DNA of 64,000 nucleotides from CALOCN01 sp942491735 (lineage in GTDB: Bacteria; Eisenbacteria; RBG-16-71-46; JABDJR01), in assembly GCA_942491735.1 (NCBI GenBank), contig CALOCN010000014.1:1922001-1986000 (forward strand). Direction: 5' to 3'. Position numbers and translations under genes: made by a program. Under the pieces are notes generated by a model. That model saw only the letters and a program-made list of their open reading frames with translations. It did not search any database and was not told the DNA's origin. Each line of letters opens with the position of its first letter. The first letter of the stretch is position 1. Positions 43,330 to 52,120 of this stretch are shown here, one piece after another.

Positions 43330-44883
43330 ATGACCCCTCCCTTCACGCAGCCCACCGCCGCCGCCACGCGTGGCCTGTTGCTCCTGGGTGCCGTCCTCGC
43401 TGCCCAATCACTCCTGGTGTATCTCCAGCTCCACGAGCGGGCCGGTGCCCTCGTCGACGATGCGTTCATCTCGTTCCGCTACGCCGCCCGGTGGGCCCAG
43501 GGGCTGGGCTGGACCTGGAACGACGGGGTTGCGGTGGAAGGGTTCTCCAATCCGTTGTGGACCGGGCTCCTGGGGGTGGCGGCCCGCGCCGGGCTTGCCC
43601 CGCACACCCTGGCTCCCGGATTGGGGACGGTGTTTCTCCTCGCCACCTCGATCGTCCTGTGGGGATTGGCGAGAGCGCGCGGGTTCGGATTCGTGCCCAC
43701 CCTGGTCCTGCTCGGGGGGTGGGGGCTCGATGTCGGAGCCGCAACCTGGGCCGGATCGGGTCTGGAAACCGCCTCGGCGGGGTTCTGGGTTGCGGTCTGG
43801 TTGCTCGTGGCCAGCGGTGTGGACCGTGACCAGGCCGGGTTCCCCCGCGGCCTCGTCCTGGGCCTTGCCGGGTCCCTTCTTGCCCTGAGCCGTCCCGAGG
43901 GGATCGTTTGGGCCCTCCTGGGTCTGGGCTGGCTCCTGTGGGCTGCCTGGTCCCGGGGTCGGCTCGTGGCGGGTTGGTTCCTGGGCATGGTCCCGTTCGG
44001 CGCCTACCTCGCGTTCCGTTGGACCGAATTCGGGCAGCTCCTGCCCAACACCTTTTTCGCCAAGTTCGAACCCGACCCCGGGGTTGCCTCCCATGGCCTG
44101 GCCACGGTCGGTGCGTGGGCCCTGGCGCATGCCGCGCTGCTGTTCTTCCTGGTGGTGGCCTGGGGCGCCGGATCCAGCGCCACGCGGCGTCCGGACGACG
44201 CACCGCGGCTCTGGTGGCTTCTGCCGGCCGGGTTGGCCGTGTTCGGCGTGGGCTTCGTGGTGGTGGTGGGAGGGGACTGGATGGGAGCCACCCGCTATGT
44301 GGCGCCCCTGCTCCCGGCCCTCTATGTCCTGGCGGCCGAGGTGGCGGAGCGGGCCGGTTTCGCCGCCGCGGGGGCGCGACGGGGGGTGGCGGTGACCCTG
44401 ATCCTCGCCGCCCACATCTCGGTGGGTTGGCACGAACGGGACCGCCTACCGGACTACACGAACATCGGCCGGGAACTCGGTCTCTGGCTCGCGGACGTGG
44501 CCGCCCCGGATGATGTGATCGCGGTCACCGCAGCCGGGGCCATCCCGTATTTCTCGGAGCGCCCGGCCTACGACGTGCTGGGGATCAACGACCCCGAAGT
44601 GGCGGGCCGGAAGGTCCGGCATACGGGGGCGTGGATGCCGGGGCACCACCGGTACGACCTGGACCGGTTGCTGGATCTCGCCCCTCGATGGATCGTGTGG
44701 GACTTCGGGGTGCAGGTGAATCGGACCCGGATCAAGAGGATCCGTGTGCTGGGGGGAGACCCCGACAAACTCGACTATCGACAGTCCCTGTTTGCCCGGG
44801 AGCGGTTTCACGATCTCTACGCCATCGACACGGATTCCCCGCCGAACACGCAGCACGCCTATACCGTGTTTCGCCGTCGCTAG
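43330..44883 (+). CDS. GT-C type membrane glycosyltransferase
   Basis: 517 residues with about ten hydrophobic helices. After the first helix comes LVDDAFISFRYAARWAQ, the acidic loop motif of the GT-C fold, followed by VEGFSNPLWTGLLG, as in the AftB-like arabinofuranosyltransferase group. Such enzymes use polyprenyl-phosphate sugars and work on the outer face of the inner membrane. The C-terminal about 120 residues are soluble (periplasmic). Donor and acceptor cannot be inferred. Its stop overlaps the stop of the convergent minus-strand gene. Confidence 0.8.
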   Translation: MTPPFTQPTAAATRGLLLLGAVLAAQSLLVYLQLHERAGALVDDAFISFRYAARWAQGLGWTWNDGVAVEGFSNPLWTGLLGVAARAGLAPHTLAPGLGTVFLLATSIVLWGLARARGFGFVPTLVLLGGWGLDVGAATWAGSGLETASAGFWVAVWLLVASGVDRDQAGFPRGLVLGLAGSLLALSRPEGIVWALLGLGWLLWAAWSRGRLVAGWFLGMVPFGAYLAFRWTEFGQLLPNTFFAKFEPDPGVASHGLATVGAWALAHAALLFFLVVAWGAGSSATRRPDDAPRLWWLLPAGLAVFGVGFVVVVGGDWMGATRYVAPLLPALYVLAAEVAERAGFAAAGARRGVAVTLILAAHISVGWHERDRLPDYTNIGRELGLWLADVAAPDDVIAVTAAGAIPYFSERPAYDVLGINDPEVAGRKVRHTGAWMPGHHRYDLDRLLDLAPRWIVWDFGVQVNRTRIKRIRVLGGDPDKLDYRQSLFARERFHDLYAIDTDSPPNTQHAYTVFRRR

Positions 44884-45314
44884 CGTCGGACGGTGTAGGT
44901 GCCCCGTCCTACCCGGACGAATCGCGGGTCGCGGGCCAGCGCCGCGCCGAGGTTCTGGGTGAAGTTCGCCCCGGCCTTGCCCTTCTTGCTGCGCAGGACG
45001 AAGTCCGAGATCTCCTGGATACCCATCGGCTTCTTTCGCCGGGCCAGGAGCTGGTAGGCGACGTCGCGCACGTTGGGACCCTTGCCCCGGATACCACGAC
45101 TGCTGGTCTTGGCGCGGATCTTCGCCTTCTGCTGGTCCGCGCGCCGGGAGGCCTCGAGCAGGGTGTCCAGTCGCAGGAGTCGCTCCTGGAGATCCTTGAG
45201 ATCCTCCAGCAGGGAAACGACGTCCCTCTGGATCTTGTCGGTCTTGCGCGCCGCGACTTTCAGGCTCGGTCTGCGCCCGCGCCGGTTCACGGTGCTGCGT
45301 TGGGTTCGGGCCAT
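44880..45314 (-). CDS. HARE-HTH-like winged-helix DNA-binding protein
   Basis: 144 residues. A basic N-terminus (about 1-30, RRGRRPSLK) is followed by a predicted coiled coil (about 30-75, DIVSLLEDLKDLQ-like heptads) and a C-terminal winged-helix (about 80-144) reading NVRDVAYQLLARRKKPMGIQ in part and ending FVRVGRGTYTVRR. The last domain fits the HARE-HTH/HB1 pattern, whose strand motif is RFVKVGRGxY. A nucleoid or regulatory role is inferred from this layout. GAGGAGGG precedes the ATG. It is on the opposite strand to its neighbour and has its own promoter. Confidence 0.7.
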   Translation of the reverse strand: MARTQRSTVNRRGRRPSLKVAARKTDKIQRDVVSLLEDLKDLQERLLRLDTLLEASRRADQQKAKIRAKTSSRGIRGKGPNVRDVAYQLLARRKKPMGIQEISDFVLRSKKGKAGANFTQNLGAALARDPRFVRVGRGTYTVRR

Positions 45315-45408
45315 GGTCTTCCCTCCTCGACGGGTGTGTTTCCAGTTGGTTTGCAGAGGGTTCATTCCTGCTCCCGGGTGCCGAAACCGGCAGGCAGGAG
45401 CCATGGGA

Positions 45409-45436
45409 AGACTACCATTCCCAACCGGATTGTCAC
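45409..45436 (-). promoter_or_regulatory. Promoter of the HARE-HTH-like gene
   Basis: On the minus strand, GTGACA (45436-45431), a 16-base spacer and TAGTCT (45414-45409). The leader of about 90 bases can form a TCCTGC/GCAGGA stem around an inner GCCG/CGGC hairpin. Confidence 0.5.
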
Positions 45437-45473
45437 ACCGGTTACGGGGCGGGACTGGCCATGTGACACCGGA

Positions 45474-46283
45474 TTACAACTCATCCGAAAGTGTCAATTG
45501 AAACTCGATTCCAAGAAATTCTTCACGTGTATACCAGCTCTGTCCGAAGTTGCGGTGACCGGAGTAGTAGCGCAAGCCGGCGAGAAAGCGGCGGGGCTGG
45601 CCGGTGATCCATGCCGCGAGCAGGGAGGTGTTGGGATGCCACTCCCGTTCCGCATCGGAGTCGACGTGCACGGCAAGGAGCAGTCGATGCGCCCCGCTTC
45701 CCAGTTCGGCCTGTGCACCCACCGCGGCTGCCGGCCCTTCACCGGTGGTCGGGATGGCGTGCCAGGTCCACCCCAGCCGCCCATAGACGAAGACCTGCCG
45801 GTGACTCCACCCAAGGTCCAACCATGCGAATTCCCGGCTGAAGGTCGGCGCGGGAAAGGCGACATTGGGCGCCCCGTCGGCAAGATGGGCGCTGTGGTGG
45901 AAGAGCCGTAGGCGGGCCCTCCACCCGGCCCGACGCGCCTCGAAGCCCAACCCGACGTAACCGTCGAATGCCAGCAGGGGAAAGAAGCGGCCCTGGCGGC
46001 CCATTCGAAAGATCGCGGAGGCCTCGATGAGCACTTCGAGGGGGATTTCCCCGGCCTGGAACCGCACGACGGGAACGGGCCCGCCCAGGGCTCCGTCAAA
46101 CCGGTCGGGATCGCTGGAGATGCCGAGGCCGAACCGCGGCTCCCGTGGATCGGCCTTGAGCCGGGGGAAAAGGGTCTCGGACGGGAGCCACCGTACGCCG
46201 GCATCTTCCGTCGTCTGCGCCGACAGGGCCCCCGGCCAGAGGAGGCCGGCCAGAAGGAGCGGTATGAGGGGGAGACGAGGCAT
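45474..46283 (-). CDS. DUF1207-like exported protein
   Basis: 269 residues. The signal peptide ends GALSAQ. The body begins FPRLKADPREPRFGLG and later has RLRLFHHSAHLADG, both close to the pattern of DUF1207, a family of predicted outer-membrane or periplasmic beta proteins in FCB and related bacteria. The mature protein is strand-rich. Function unknown. It is divergent from the tolA-like gene, and its upstream region shows no clear promoter on this strand. Confidence 0.75.
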   Translation of the reverse strand: MPRLPLIPLLLAGLLWPGALSAQTTEDAGVRWLPSETLFPRLKADPREPRFGLGISSDPDRFDGALGGPVPVVRFQAGEIPLEVLIEASAIFRMGRQGRFFPLLAFDGYVGLGFEARRAGWRARLRLFHHSAHLADGAPNVAFPAPTFSREFAWLDLGWSHRQVFVYGRLGWTWHAIPTTGEGPAAAVGAQAELGSGAHRLLLAVHVDSDAEREWHPNTSLLAAWITGQPRRFLAGLRYYSGHRNFGQSWYTREEFLGIEFQLTLSDEL

Positions 46284-46293
46284 AGCGGCTTCC

Positions 46294-46322
46294 TTGACAG
46301 GGGTTTACGGGACCGAGAGAAT
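46294..46322 (+). promoter_or_regulatory. Promoter of the tolA-like/tolB genes
   Basis: TTGACA (46294-46299), a 17-base spacer and a weaker GAGAAT (46317-46322). Predicted start near 46329, giving a leader of about 100 bases. Confidence 0.55.
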
Positions 46323-46405
46323 ACCCGGTCACCCGTCGTCGAGCTACCCGGACTCCCTGCGTGGAAACTCCTGACCCGGTGCGGGGTATACAGGGGAGGA
46401 AACGT

Positions 46406-46419
46406 CCGGTCGCGACCGG
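46406..46419 (+). promoter_or_regulatory. Hairpin between ribosome site and start of the tolA-like gene
   Basis: A perfect 14-base palindrome: CCGGT / ACCGG with tetraloop CGCG. GGGAGG lies upstream (46395-46400) and the ATG is eight bases downstream, so folding would bring the two to normal spacing. It might instead be a protein-binding site. Confidence 0.4.
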
Positions 46420-46427
46420 TTCCACTC

Positions 46428-47237
46428 ATGACAAAAAACCAGGCACCGACCCGGCGTTCGAGGGCGCGCCAGCCGGGTGCCGGTACGAATGGCATGCGCC
46501 GATTTGTCCTGGCCAGCGTGGTCGTCCACCTCGCGGGTGGACTCCTCATGTCCATTCCCCTGTCCCGGAAACCGGACCCGGTCTACGCGGACCCCATCTA
46601 CACGGTCGCGCTGGTCGAGGATCCGGTCCCCAATTTCGAGCCGCCCAAGCCGACCCGCCGGCCGGAGCCGCCCAAGCCGGAGCCGGAACCCGCGCCGGAA
46701 CCGCCGAAACCGGAGCCCAAGCCCCCGGAGCCGGACCCCGTGGTGATTCCCAAGCCGGATCCACCCAAACCGGAACCCAAACCGGATCCCCCCAAACCCA
46801 AGCCCAAGCCCAAACCGGATCCACCCAAACCCGAACCGGAACCGAAGGTGGAGCCCAAACCGGAGCCGGTGCCCGAGAAGGCGCCCGACATTCCCGAGGC
46901 GCCCCCCGAGCCGGTGTCGGTGGGCATGGTGGATCAGGAGGACTTCCGGGACGACAACTACCTGCGGCGGGTCAAGGCGATCATCGCGCGCAAGTGGTTC
47001 CAGCGACAGCCGGGCGGATCCGATCGCGATGCCCTGGCCAGCGTGCACCTGGTCATCCTCCGGGACGGTACCATTCGCGGTCCCAGGATCAAGGACGCCT
47101 CGGGGTGGAGCCTGTTCGACCGCGCGGCCCTGGGCACCCTGTTGGACATCCCCCGCCTTCCCCCCTTGCCCCAGTCCTATCGTGGCGATGAGCTGGGGCT
47201 TACCGTCGAGTTCGTCCAACGGACGGGCAGTCCCTAG
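46428..47237 (+). CDS. TolA/TonB-like energy transducer
   Basis: 269 residues. One N-terminal membrane helix (FVLASVVVHLAGGLLM) is followed by about 85 residues of Pro/Glu/Lys repeats that span the periplasm, and a C-terminal TonB/TolA-type domain (about 170-269, with VHLVILRDGTIRG). Position before tolB, pal and cpoB identifies it as the TolA of a Tol-Pal system. The tolQ and tolR genes normally upstream are not in this window. It may equally act as a TonB for the receptor at 31711. Confidence 0.85.
   Translation: MTKNQAPTRRSRARQPGAGTNGMRRFVLASVVVHLAGGLLMSIPLSRKPDPVYADPIYTVALVEDPVPNFEPPKPTRRPEPPKPEPEPAPEPPKPEPKPPEPDPVVIPKPDPPKPEPKPDPPKPKPKPKPDPPKPEPEPKVEPKPEPVPEKAPDIPEAPPEPVSVGMVDQEDFRDDNYLRRVKAIIARKWFQRQPGGSDRDALASVHLVILRDGTIRGPRIKDASGWSLFDRAALGTLLDIPRLPPLPQSYRGDELGLTVEFVQRTGSP
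46641..46900 (+). repeat. Coding Pro-Lys-Pro-Glu repeats of the tolA-like gene
   Basis: Imperfect repeats such as AAACCGGATCCACCCAAAC and close variants encode KPDPPKPEP units. They are part of the reading frame and form the stiff periplasmic spacer; unit number is likely to vary between strains. Confidence 0.8.
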
Positions 47238-47247
47238 GAGACCCCGA

Positions 47248-48528
47248 GTGAAGATCCTGTTGCTGTGTTGTGCGCTTTTTGTCGGACAGGTTTCGGTGGC
47301 GGAACCGGCCCGGGCCCAGAGTCGCGAGGAGACGGTAACCATCGAGGGTTACGCCGCGGGAAAGATGAAAGTCCTGGTGGAGAGGTTCGCTCCCGGTCTG
47401 GGGGCCACTCCCAACGACACCAAGGCTCTCTACGAGGTGGTGATCAGCGACCTCGACTACAGCGACTACTTCCGGTTCACCGAGATCCCGTCCCTGGGAC
47501 CCGAGGACCAGATCCCGGCCGGTGAGGCCCAGGCGCTGATTCGCGCCACGGTCGAGGTGTCCCAGGGGGAACTCGTGCTGCGGGGGTCCATCGAGGAACT
47601 CCCGGACCGCACCATCACCCTGGCCCGCAACTACCGTGGTACCCCGGCCCTGTACCGGGAGCTGGCTCATCGGTTCGCCGACGACATCGTGCTCTTTCTG
47701 ACCGGGGAACCGGGAGTGGCCCGCACCCGCATTGCTTTCGTTTCCGATCGAACCGGCAACAAGGAGATCTGGGCCGTCGACTACGACGGAAAGGGACTCA
47801 CCCAGCTCACCCGCAACGGGTCGATCAACCTCTCGCCCGCATGGTCCCCGGATCTGGCCTCGGTGGCATTCGTGTCCTATGCCGGAGGCGACCCCGACAT
47901 CCACGCTCTCGACGTGGCCAGCGGAGAGAGCCGCCGGGTGATCGGTGGCCCCGGGGTGCAGGGAGCGCCGGCCTATTCCCCGGACGGCTCCCGGATGGCC
48001 TACTCCAACACGTCGGGGAGGGAGAGCGAGATCTACGTCTGCCGGGCCGACGGCTCCAGGGCCAACCGCATTTCCCGTTCCAACGGGATCAACACGTCTC
48101 CCGACTGGTCTCCGGATGGCCGACGCCTGGTCTTCACCTCGGACCGCGCCGGCACGCCCCAGATCTATGTCATCGATGCCGAAGGAGGCGGCCAGGAGCG
48201 GCTCACCTTCAACGGCAAATGGAACGACCTGGCCGGCTGGTCTCCCACCCTGGATCGGATCGCCTACGCATACCGGGAAGAGGGACTGTTCCGCATCGCA
48301 CGGGTCGCGCCGAGCGGGCTGGGGGGAGAGGCCAAACTGACCTACGGACCCGGTAGCGACGAGGATCCCAGTTGGGCCCCCAACGGACGCCACCTGGTCT
48401 TTTCCTCCACCCGGAGTGGGCAGAAGGGGATCTACGTTCTCCACACCGACTCCGGACGGGTACGCCCCCTGGTGGTCGGGGGAGGGAACCACTACGGCCC
48501 CTCCTGGTCCGCGGTGCCGGCCCGTTGA
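47248..48528 (+). CDS. tolB: Tol-Pal system protein TolB
   Basis: 426 residues. A signal peptide (ILLLCCALFVGQVSVA) leads to the TolB N-terminal domain (about 25-160), then a six-bladed propeller of WD40-like/PD40 repeats with the recurring phrases AWSPDL, AYSPDG, DWSPDG, GWSPT and SWAPNG. It lies in the periplasm and binds Pal. GTG start, AGGAGA seven bases upstream, ten bases after the tolA-like gene. Confidence 0.95.
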   Translation: MKILLLCCALFVGQVSVAEPARAQSREETVTIEGYAAGKMKVLVERFAPGLGATPNDTKALYEVVISDLDYSDYFRFTEIPSLGPEDQIPAGEAQALIRATVEVSQGELVLRGSIEELPDRTITLARNYRGTPALYRELAHRFADDIVLFLTGEPGVARTRIAFVSDRTGNKEIWAVDYDGKGLTQLTRNGSINLSPAWSPDLASVAFVSYAGGDPDIHALDVASGESRRVIGGPGVQGAPAYSPDGSRMAYSNTSGRESEIYVCRADGSRANRISRSNGINTSPDWSPDGRRLVFTSDRAGTPQIYVIDAEGGGQERLTFNGKWNDLAGWSPTLDRIAYAYREEGLFRIARVAPSGLGGEAKLTYGPGSDEDPSWAPNGRHLVFSSTRSGQKGIYVLHTDSGRVRPLVVGGGNHYGPSWSAVPAR

Positions 48529-48566
48529 GTGGGAACTCCCGGTCCCGATCGGGGTATCTGGATGGC

Positions 48567-48595
48567 TTGTCGGGCGCAGGTAGCTCGACTACAGT
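48567..48595 (+). promoter_or_regulatory. Sigma-70 type promoter of pal-cpoB
   Basis: TTGTCG (48567-48572), a 17-base spacer and TACAGT (48590-48595). Leader of about 35 bases with a hairpin CAGCAA/TTGCTG, loop CGTC (48608-48623), directly abutting the GAGGG ribosome site. Confidence 0.65.
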
Positions 48596-48636
48596 TGACG
48601 CCGTTATCAGCAACGTCTTGCTGGAGGGTAAATTGA

Positions 48637-49155
48637 ATGCGTATTGAAGCGATCCGCGCTGTCCTGATGGTGATGGTTCTTGCTCTGGTGGCCGGTTGTT
48701 CCTCGAAACCGGACCCGAATCCGGAAATCACGACCAATCCGCCGGCCGAGACCGACACGGACACCGGGGCCGACGACGGCACCACCGGCCAGGTCACGGA
48801 AGACGATTCCGACATGGACTGGCGCCAGCAGGTCCAGGACGTGTTTTTCGACTATGACAAGTTCGACCTGCGCGGGGATGCCCGAAGCGTCCTGCGTGCC
48901 AACGCGGACTATCTCAAGGCTCACCCGTCCGCGCGCGTCGTCCTGGAAGGACACACCGACGAACGGGGGACCCAGGAGTACAACCTGGCCCTGGGACAGC
49001 AGCGCGCCGACGCCGTCATGCGCTACATGATGGATCTCGGGGTCGATGCGACCCAGTTGTCCACCGTGTCCTACGGCGAGGAAAAGCCGTTCGACCCGGG
49101 CCACAACGATGGGGCATGGGCGCTGAACCGTCGCGTGCACTTCAACATCCGCTAG
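48637..49155 (+). CDS. pal: Peptidoglycan-associated lipoprotein Pal
   Basis: 172 residues. Lipobox LVAGC (Cys21) follows the signal peptide; an acidic Asp/Thr-rich linker (about 25-60) leads to the OmpA-like peptidoglycan-binding domain, with VFFDYDKFDLR, LEGHTDERGTQEYNLALGQQRA in part and LNRRVHF. It ties the outer membrane to the wall. It has a promoter separate from tolB. Confidence 0.97.
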   Translation: MRIEAIRAVLMVMVLALVAGCSSKPDPNPEITTNPPAETDTDTGADDGTTGQVTEDDSDMDWRQQVQDVFFDYDKFDLRGDARSVLRANADYLKAHPSARVVLEGHTDERGTQEYNLALGQQRADAVMRYMMDLGVDATQLSTVSYGEEKPFDPGHNDGAWALNRRVHFNIR

Positions 49156-49177
49156 CTTCCCGAATCGGAGACCCGCC

Positions 49178-49966
49178 ATGATGCGCACCGACCGTACACC
49201 CCTCGGTCGTCTCGTGCTTGCAGGGAGCGCCTGCCTGCTCCTGTCCGGTTGCAGTTCGTTCTTCAACCAGTCGTCCAACGTCGAGGTGACCCGGAGCGAG
49301 GTCGAGGCGATGCATCGCGAGACCCAGGAACTCCTGTCCCTGGTTCGTGATATCGAGTCGCGTCTCGACGAACAGTCGGAATCCCTGGCCTCGTTGCGGG
49401 CCGACAACAACAGTCAGCTCTCCATGATCGAGCAGCGCCTCGAGGTGTTGCTCGTCCAGCTCGAGGAGCAGGGGGGGCGGTTCGAGCGCATCACCCGTAC
49501 GGAGCCGAGACCCATGCCGCCGCCGGTCACCGGGACCGAGGGGGGCGGCGTCGTCATGGGGAACGATCCCATCCGGGATCCCGGTTCCGCGCCGGCCGGT
49601 GTCAACGACCTCTACGAAGCGGCCCGTCGCGACCTGCTCAGCGGCAAGTACGACCTGGCGATCGCCGGGTTCCAGGATGTGCTGCTGTACTACCCGGATT
49701 CCGATCGGGCCGACAACGCGCAGTACTGGATCGGCGAAGCGAACTACAGCCAGGGGGACATGGAGGTCGCGGTGCAGGAGTTCCTCAAGGTGCGGGATCT
49801 CTACCCGGACGGCGACAAGGTCTGCGCGGCCACCCTCAAGATCGGCTATGCGTTCCTGCGTACCGGGGACCAGTCCACCGCGCGCCGTTACTTCGAGACG
49901 GTCATGCGCGAGTGTCCGGATTCCGACGAGGCCCACCTGGCCGACGAGAAACTCAAGACGCTGTGA
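49178..49966 (+). CDS. cpoB: Tol-Pal coordinator CpoB (YbgF), lipoprotein form
   Basis: 262 residues. Lipobox LLSGC (Cys25), a coiled coil (about 35-100), a Pro-rich linker and three TPR repeats (about 140-262), the last with TLKIGYAFLRTGDQSTARRYF in part. CpoB links Tol-Pal to wall synthesis at division. E. coli CpoB is a soluble periplasmic protein, so the lipid anchor here is different. Its stop overlaps the 3' end of the convergent glycosyltransferase gene by 14 bases. Confidence 0.92.
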   Translation: MMRTDRTPLGRLVLAGSACLLLSGCSSFFNQSSNVEVTRSEVEAMHRETQELLSLVRDIESRLDEQSESLASLRADNNSQLSMIEQRLEVLLVQLEEQGGRFERITRTEPRPMPPPVTGTEGGGVVMGNDPIRDPGSAPAGVNDLYEAARRDLLSGKYDLAIAGFQDVLLYYPDSDRADNAQYWIGEANYSQGDMEVAVQEFLKVRDLYPDGDKVCAATLKIGYAFLRTGDQSTARRYFETVMRECPDSDEAHLADEKLKTL

Positions 49967-51107
49967 CGCGGTGACTCTCCAGGGCGGCGAGCAGGGCCCG
50001 GGCGGAGGTTCCCGGACCGAAACGGGCCGCGTGCCGGGGGCCGGCCAGGGCCATCGCCCCGCGCCGCTCGGCCTCCCGGATCAGCCCGAGCCACGCCGCT
50101 CCCAGGGCCTCCCCGTCGTCGGGGGGGACGAGGATGCCGGTTTCCCCGTCGGCGACCGCCTCTCCCACGCCACCCGTGGCCGCGGCCAGAACCGGGACCC
50201 CCGAGGCGGCCGCTTCCAGGTAGACGATCCCGAATCCCTCGACATCGTGCTGATCCTTGCGGGCCCGTGAGGGCGTGGCGAACAGGTCCGCGGTCCGGTA
50301 GAGGCCGGGCAGTCGATCCTCGGCCACCTTGCCCAGGAACCGCACCCGATCGGCGACTCCCGCGGCCCGGGCCGCGTCCATCCAGGGATCCCGCTCTCCG
50401 GGCCCGGCCACGACAAGATGAACGTCCCGGGGAAGCCCGGCCAGTTCCCGGACCAGCCGGTCGACCCCCTTGCGCGGCACCAGCCGCCCCACGAACAGGG
50501 TGAGGAACCCGTCCCGCGGGAACCCGAACTCCCGTCGCAGGGCGTCCCGTTCGTCGGGATCCCGCACCGGGCGGAACCGTGTGGTGTCGACCTCGGGATG
50601 GACCACGGCGATGCGGTTCGGGCGAATCCCGAAGCCCAGCAGGAGGTCCGCGGTGAAGGTGCTGTTGGCCACGTGCAATGCGGGACCATCGAGGAGACGC
50701 TTCCAGCGGGGACGTCGAAGGAGCCGGTTCCAGCGACTCTCGGTGCGGAGGATGTCCGCCCCGTGGTGGAAGGCGATCCAGGGAGAGCGACGGCCGCGGG
50801 CCAGCCGCGCGCAGAGGCCGGCAAAGGGACGTGGGTTGCCACAGGCAATCACTCCCGGTGACCAGTCGGCCAGGTACCGACCCAGCGAGCGTCGCATCCT
50901 TCCGGCCGCCAAGGGACGATGCGCTCCCTCCGCGTCGATCCCCAGATCCCACACCGGGGTTCCGTCCGCACCCCGCGGCGCGGATCCCTCCCACCGGGTC
51001 GCCGCCACCCGACCCGCGCTTCCCAGCCCTGCGGCGAGAGCGGCGTAGTACCGCGCCATTCCCCCGGGGCGGGGCGGCATGTCCTGGGTGACCAGGAGCA
51101 CCTTCAC
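49953..51107 (-). CDS. Glycosyltransferase family 4 (GT-B fold)
   Basis: 384 residues. N-terminal GGMARYYAALAAGLG is the donor-side glycine loop; FVGRLVPRKGVDRLV starts the second domain, and EGFGIVYLE is the GT4 E-x7-E motif that holds the nucleotide sugar. It probably adds a sugar to lipid A core or surface glycan in the cytoplasm. The GTG start overlaps the GT9 stop as GTGA. Sugar and acceptor unknown. Confidence 0.88.
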   Translation of the reverse strand: MKVLLVTQDMPPRPGGMARYYAALAAGLGSAGRVAATRWEGSAPRGADGTPVWDLGIDAEGAHRPLAAGRMRRSLGRYLADWSPGVIACGNPRPFAGLCARLARGRRSPWIAFHHGADILRTESRWNRLLRRPRWKRLLDGPALHVANSTFTADLLLGFGIRPNRIAVVHPEVDTTRFRPVRDPDERDALRREFGFPRDGFLTLFVGRLVPRKGVDRLVRELAGLPRDVHLVVAGPGERDPWMDAARAAGVADRVRFLGKVAEDRLPGLYRTADLFATPSRARKDQHDVEGFGIVYLEAAASGVPVLAAATGGVGEAVADGETGILVPPDDGEALGAAWLGLIREAERRGAMALAGPRHAARFGPGTSARALLAALESHRVTAS

Positions 51108-52120
51108 CGGGTGTGCCCGGTGGCGGCCAGGGCGGGGAGGAGCTCCAGGGCGGCCTTCAGGACCTCGGCGGGATCCTCGCGAAGAACGATCAGGTCCTCG
51201 CGCAGGAAGCGGCCCGCCGCCTTGTCGCGGTCCCAGATGACCGGATGGCGTTCGGCGTCCGGTGGGGTCCAGTTGGAGGGGTTGGGAGTGTCGAACCAGC
51301 CGATGGTGGCTAGGCCCAACGCAACCGCGATGTGGCGGGGTCCCGTGTCGTTGCCCAGGAAGAGGTCGGCGCCGGCCAGGAGTTGCTTGAACCCGGCGAG
51401 GTCCCGGGCGACGACCGGGTCGGGTGGCGCCGAAGCCATGAGCCGGGTCACCGCGCGGAGCTGATCCTCCTCCCCCGGACCGCCACAGGGAATGACGGTC
51501 GCCCCCCGGGCCACCAGCCCGTCCGCGACCGCGGCGAAGGCGTGAGGGTCCCAGCGCTTGTGGTCCAGGTGACTGGTCGGAACGAGGGCCACCCGGGCCC
51601 CGGGTGGAGTGTCGTTCCAGACCGGGTGCGGGTGGGAGGGGGGGGCGAGACGGGGTGAACCGACCGACACCTCCATGCCGATGGCCCGCAGCAGGTCCAG
51701 CTTGTGATCCAGGGCGTAGCCGGTGCCCCGGTGCCGGCGCAGGTCCACCGGGCAATCCTGGAAAAGAGCCCGGCCCCGTTTGCTGAATCCCACGACATAG
51801 CCGCCGGTGGCCCGGGACAGCACCGCGGTGACCGGGAGGGACTGGAGGTCGAGGACGAGGTCGAAACGCTCCCGTCGCAGGCGCTGCGCGTAGGCGGCGA
51901 TCCGGAGCCATCCGGTCTGGATCCAGAAGGTGTCCACCCGCGGATCGCCGGAAAAGAGGGGCGGGATCCGGGGGTCGGTGAACCAGTGGATCTTCGTGTC
52001 GGGCCACCGTGTGCGCAGTGCGTCGAGGATCGGGGTGACCAGCACCACGTCCCCCACGCCGCGCAGCTGGATGAGGAGGACCCGCTCCGGAGGACGCCCG
52101 GTCTCAGGACTCCATCGCAT
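51104..52120 (-). CDS. Glycosyltransferase family 9 (heptosyltransferase-like)
   Basis: 338 residues. RVLLIQLRGVGDVVLVTPIL is the heptosyltransferase N-terminal motif, and LFLGNDTGPRHIAVALG is the ADP-heptose-binding block. It likely adds heptose to the LPS core. Heptose kinase and adenylyltransferase genes lie at 60103-61604. It overlaps msbA by 17 bases and GT4 by four. Confidence 0.9.
   Translation of the reverse strand: MRWSPETGRPPERVLLIQLRGVGDVVLVTPILDALRTRWPDTKIHWFTDPRIPPLFSGDPRVDTFWIQTGWLRIAAYAQRLRRERFDLVLDLQSLPVTAVLSRATGGYVVGFSKRGRALFQDCPVDLRRHRGTGYALDHKLDLLRAIGMEVSVGSPRLAPPSHPHPVWNDTPPGARVALVPTSHLDHKRWDPHAFAAVADGLVARGATVIPCGGPGEEDQLRAVTRLMASAPPDPVVARDLAGFKQLLAGADLFLGNDTGPRHIAVALGLATIGWFDTPNPSNWTPPDAERHPVIWDRDKAAGRFLREDLIVLREDPAEVLKAALELLPALAATGHTR

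Noticed and set aside
46641..46900. Tandem DNA repeat as CRISPR or mobile remnant
   Set aside because: The repeat stays in frame and encodes the Pro-rich spacer of the TolA-like protein.
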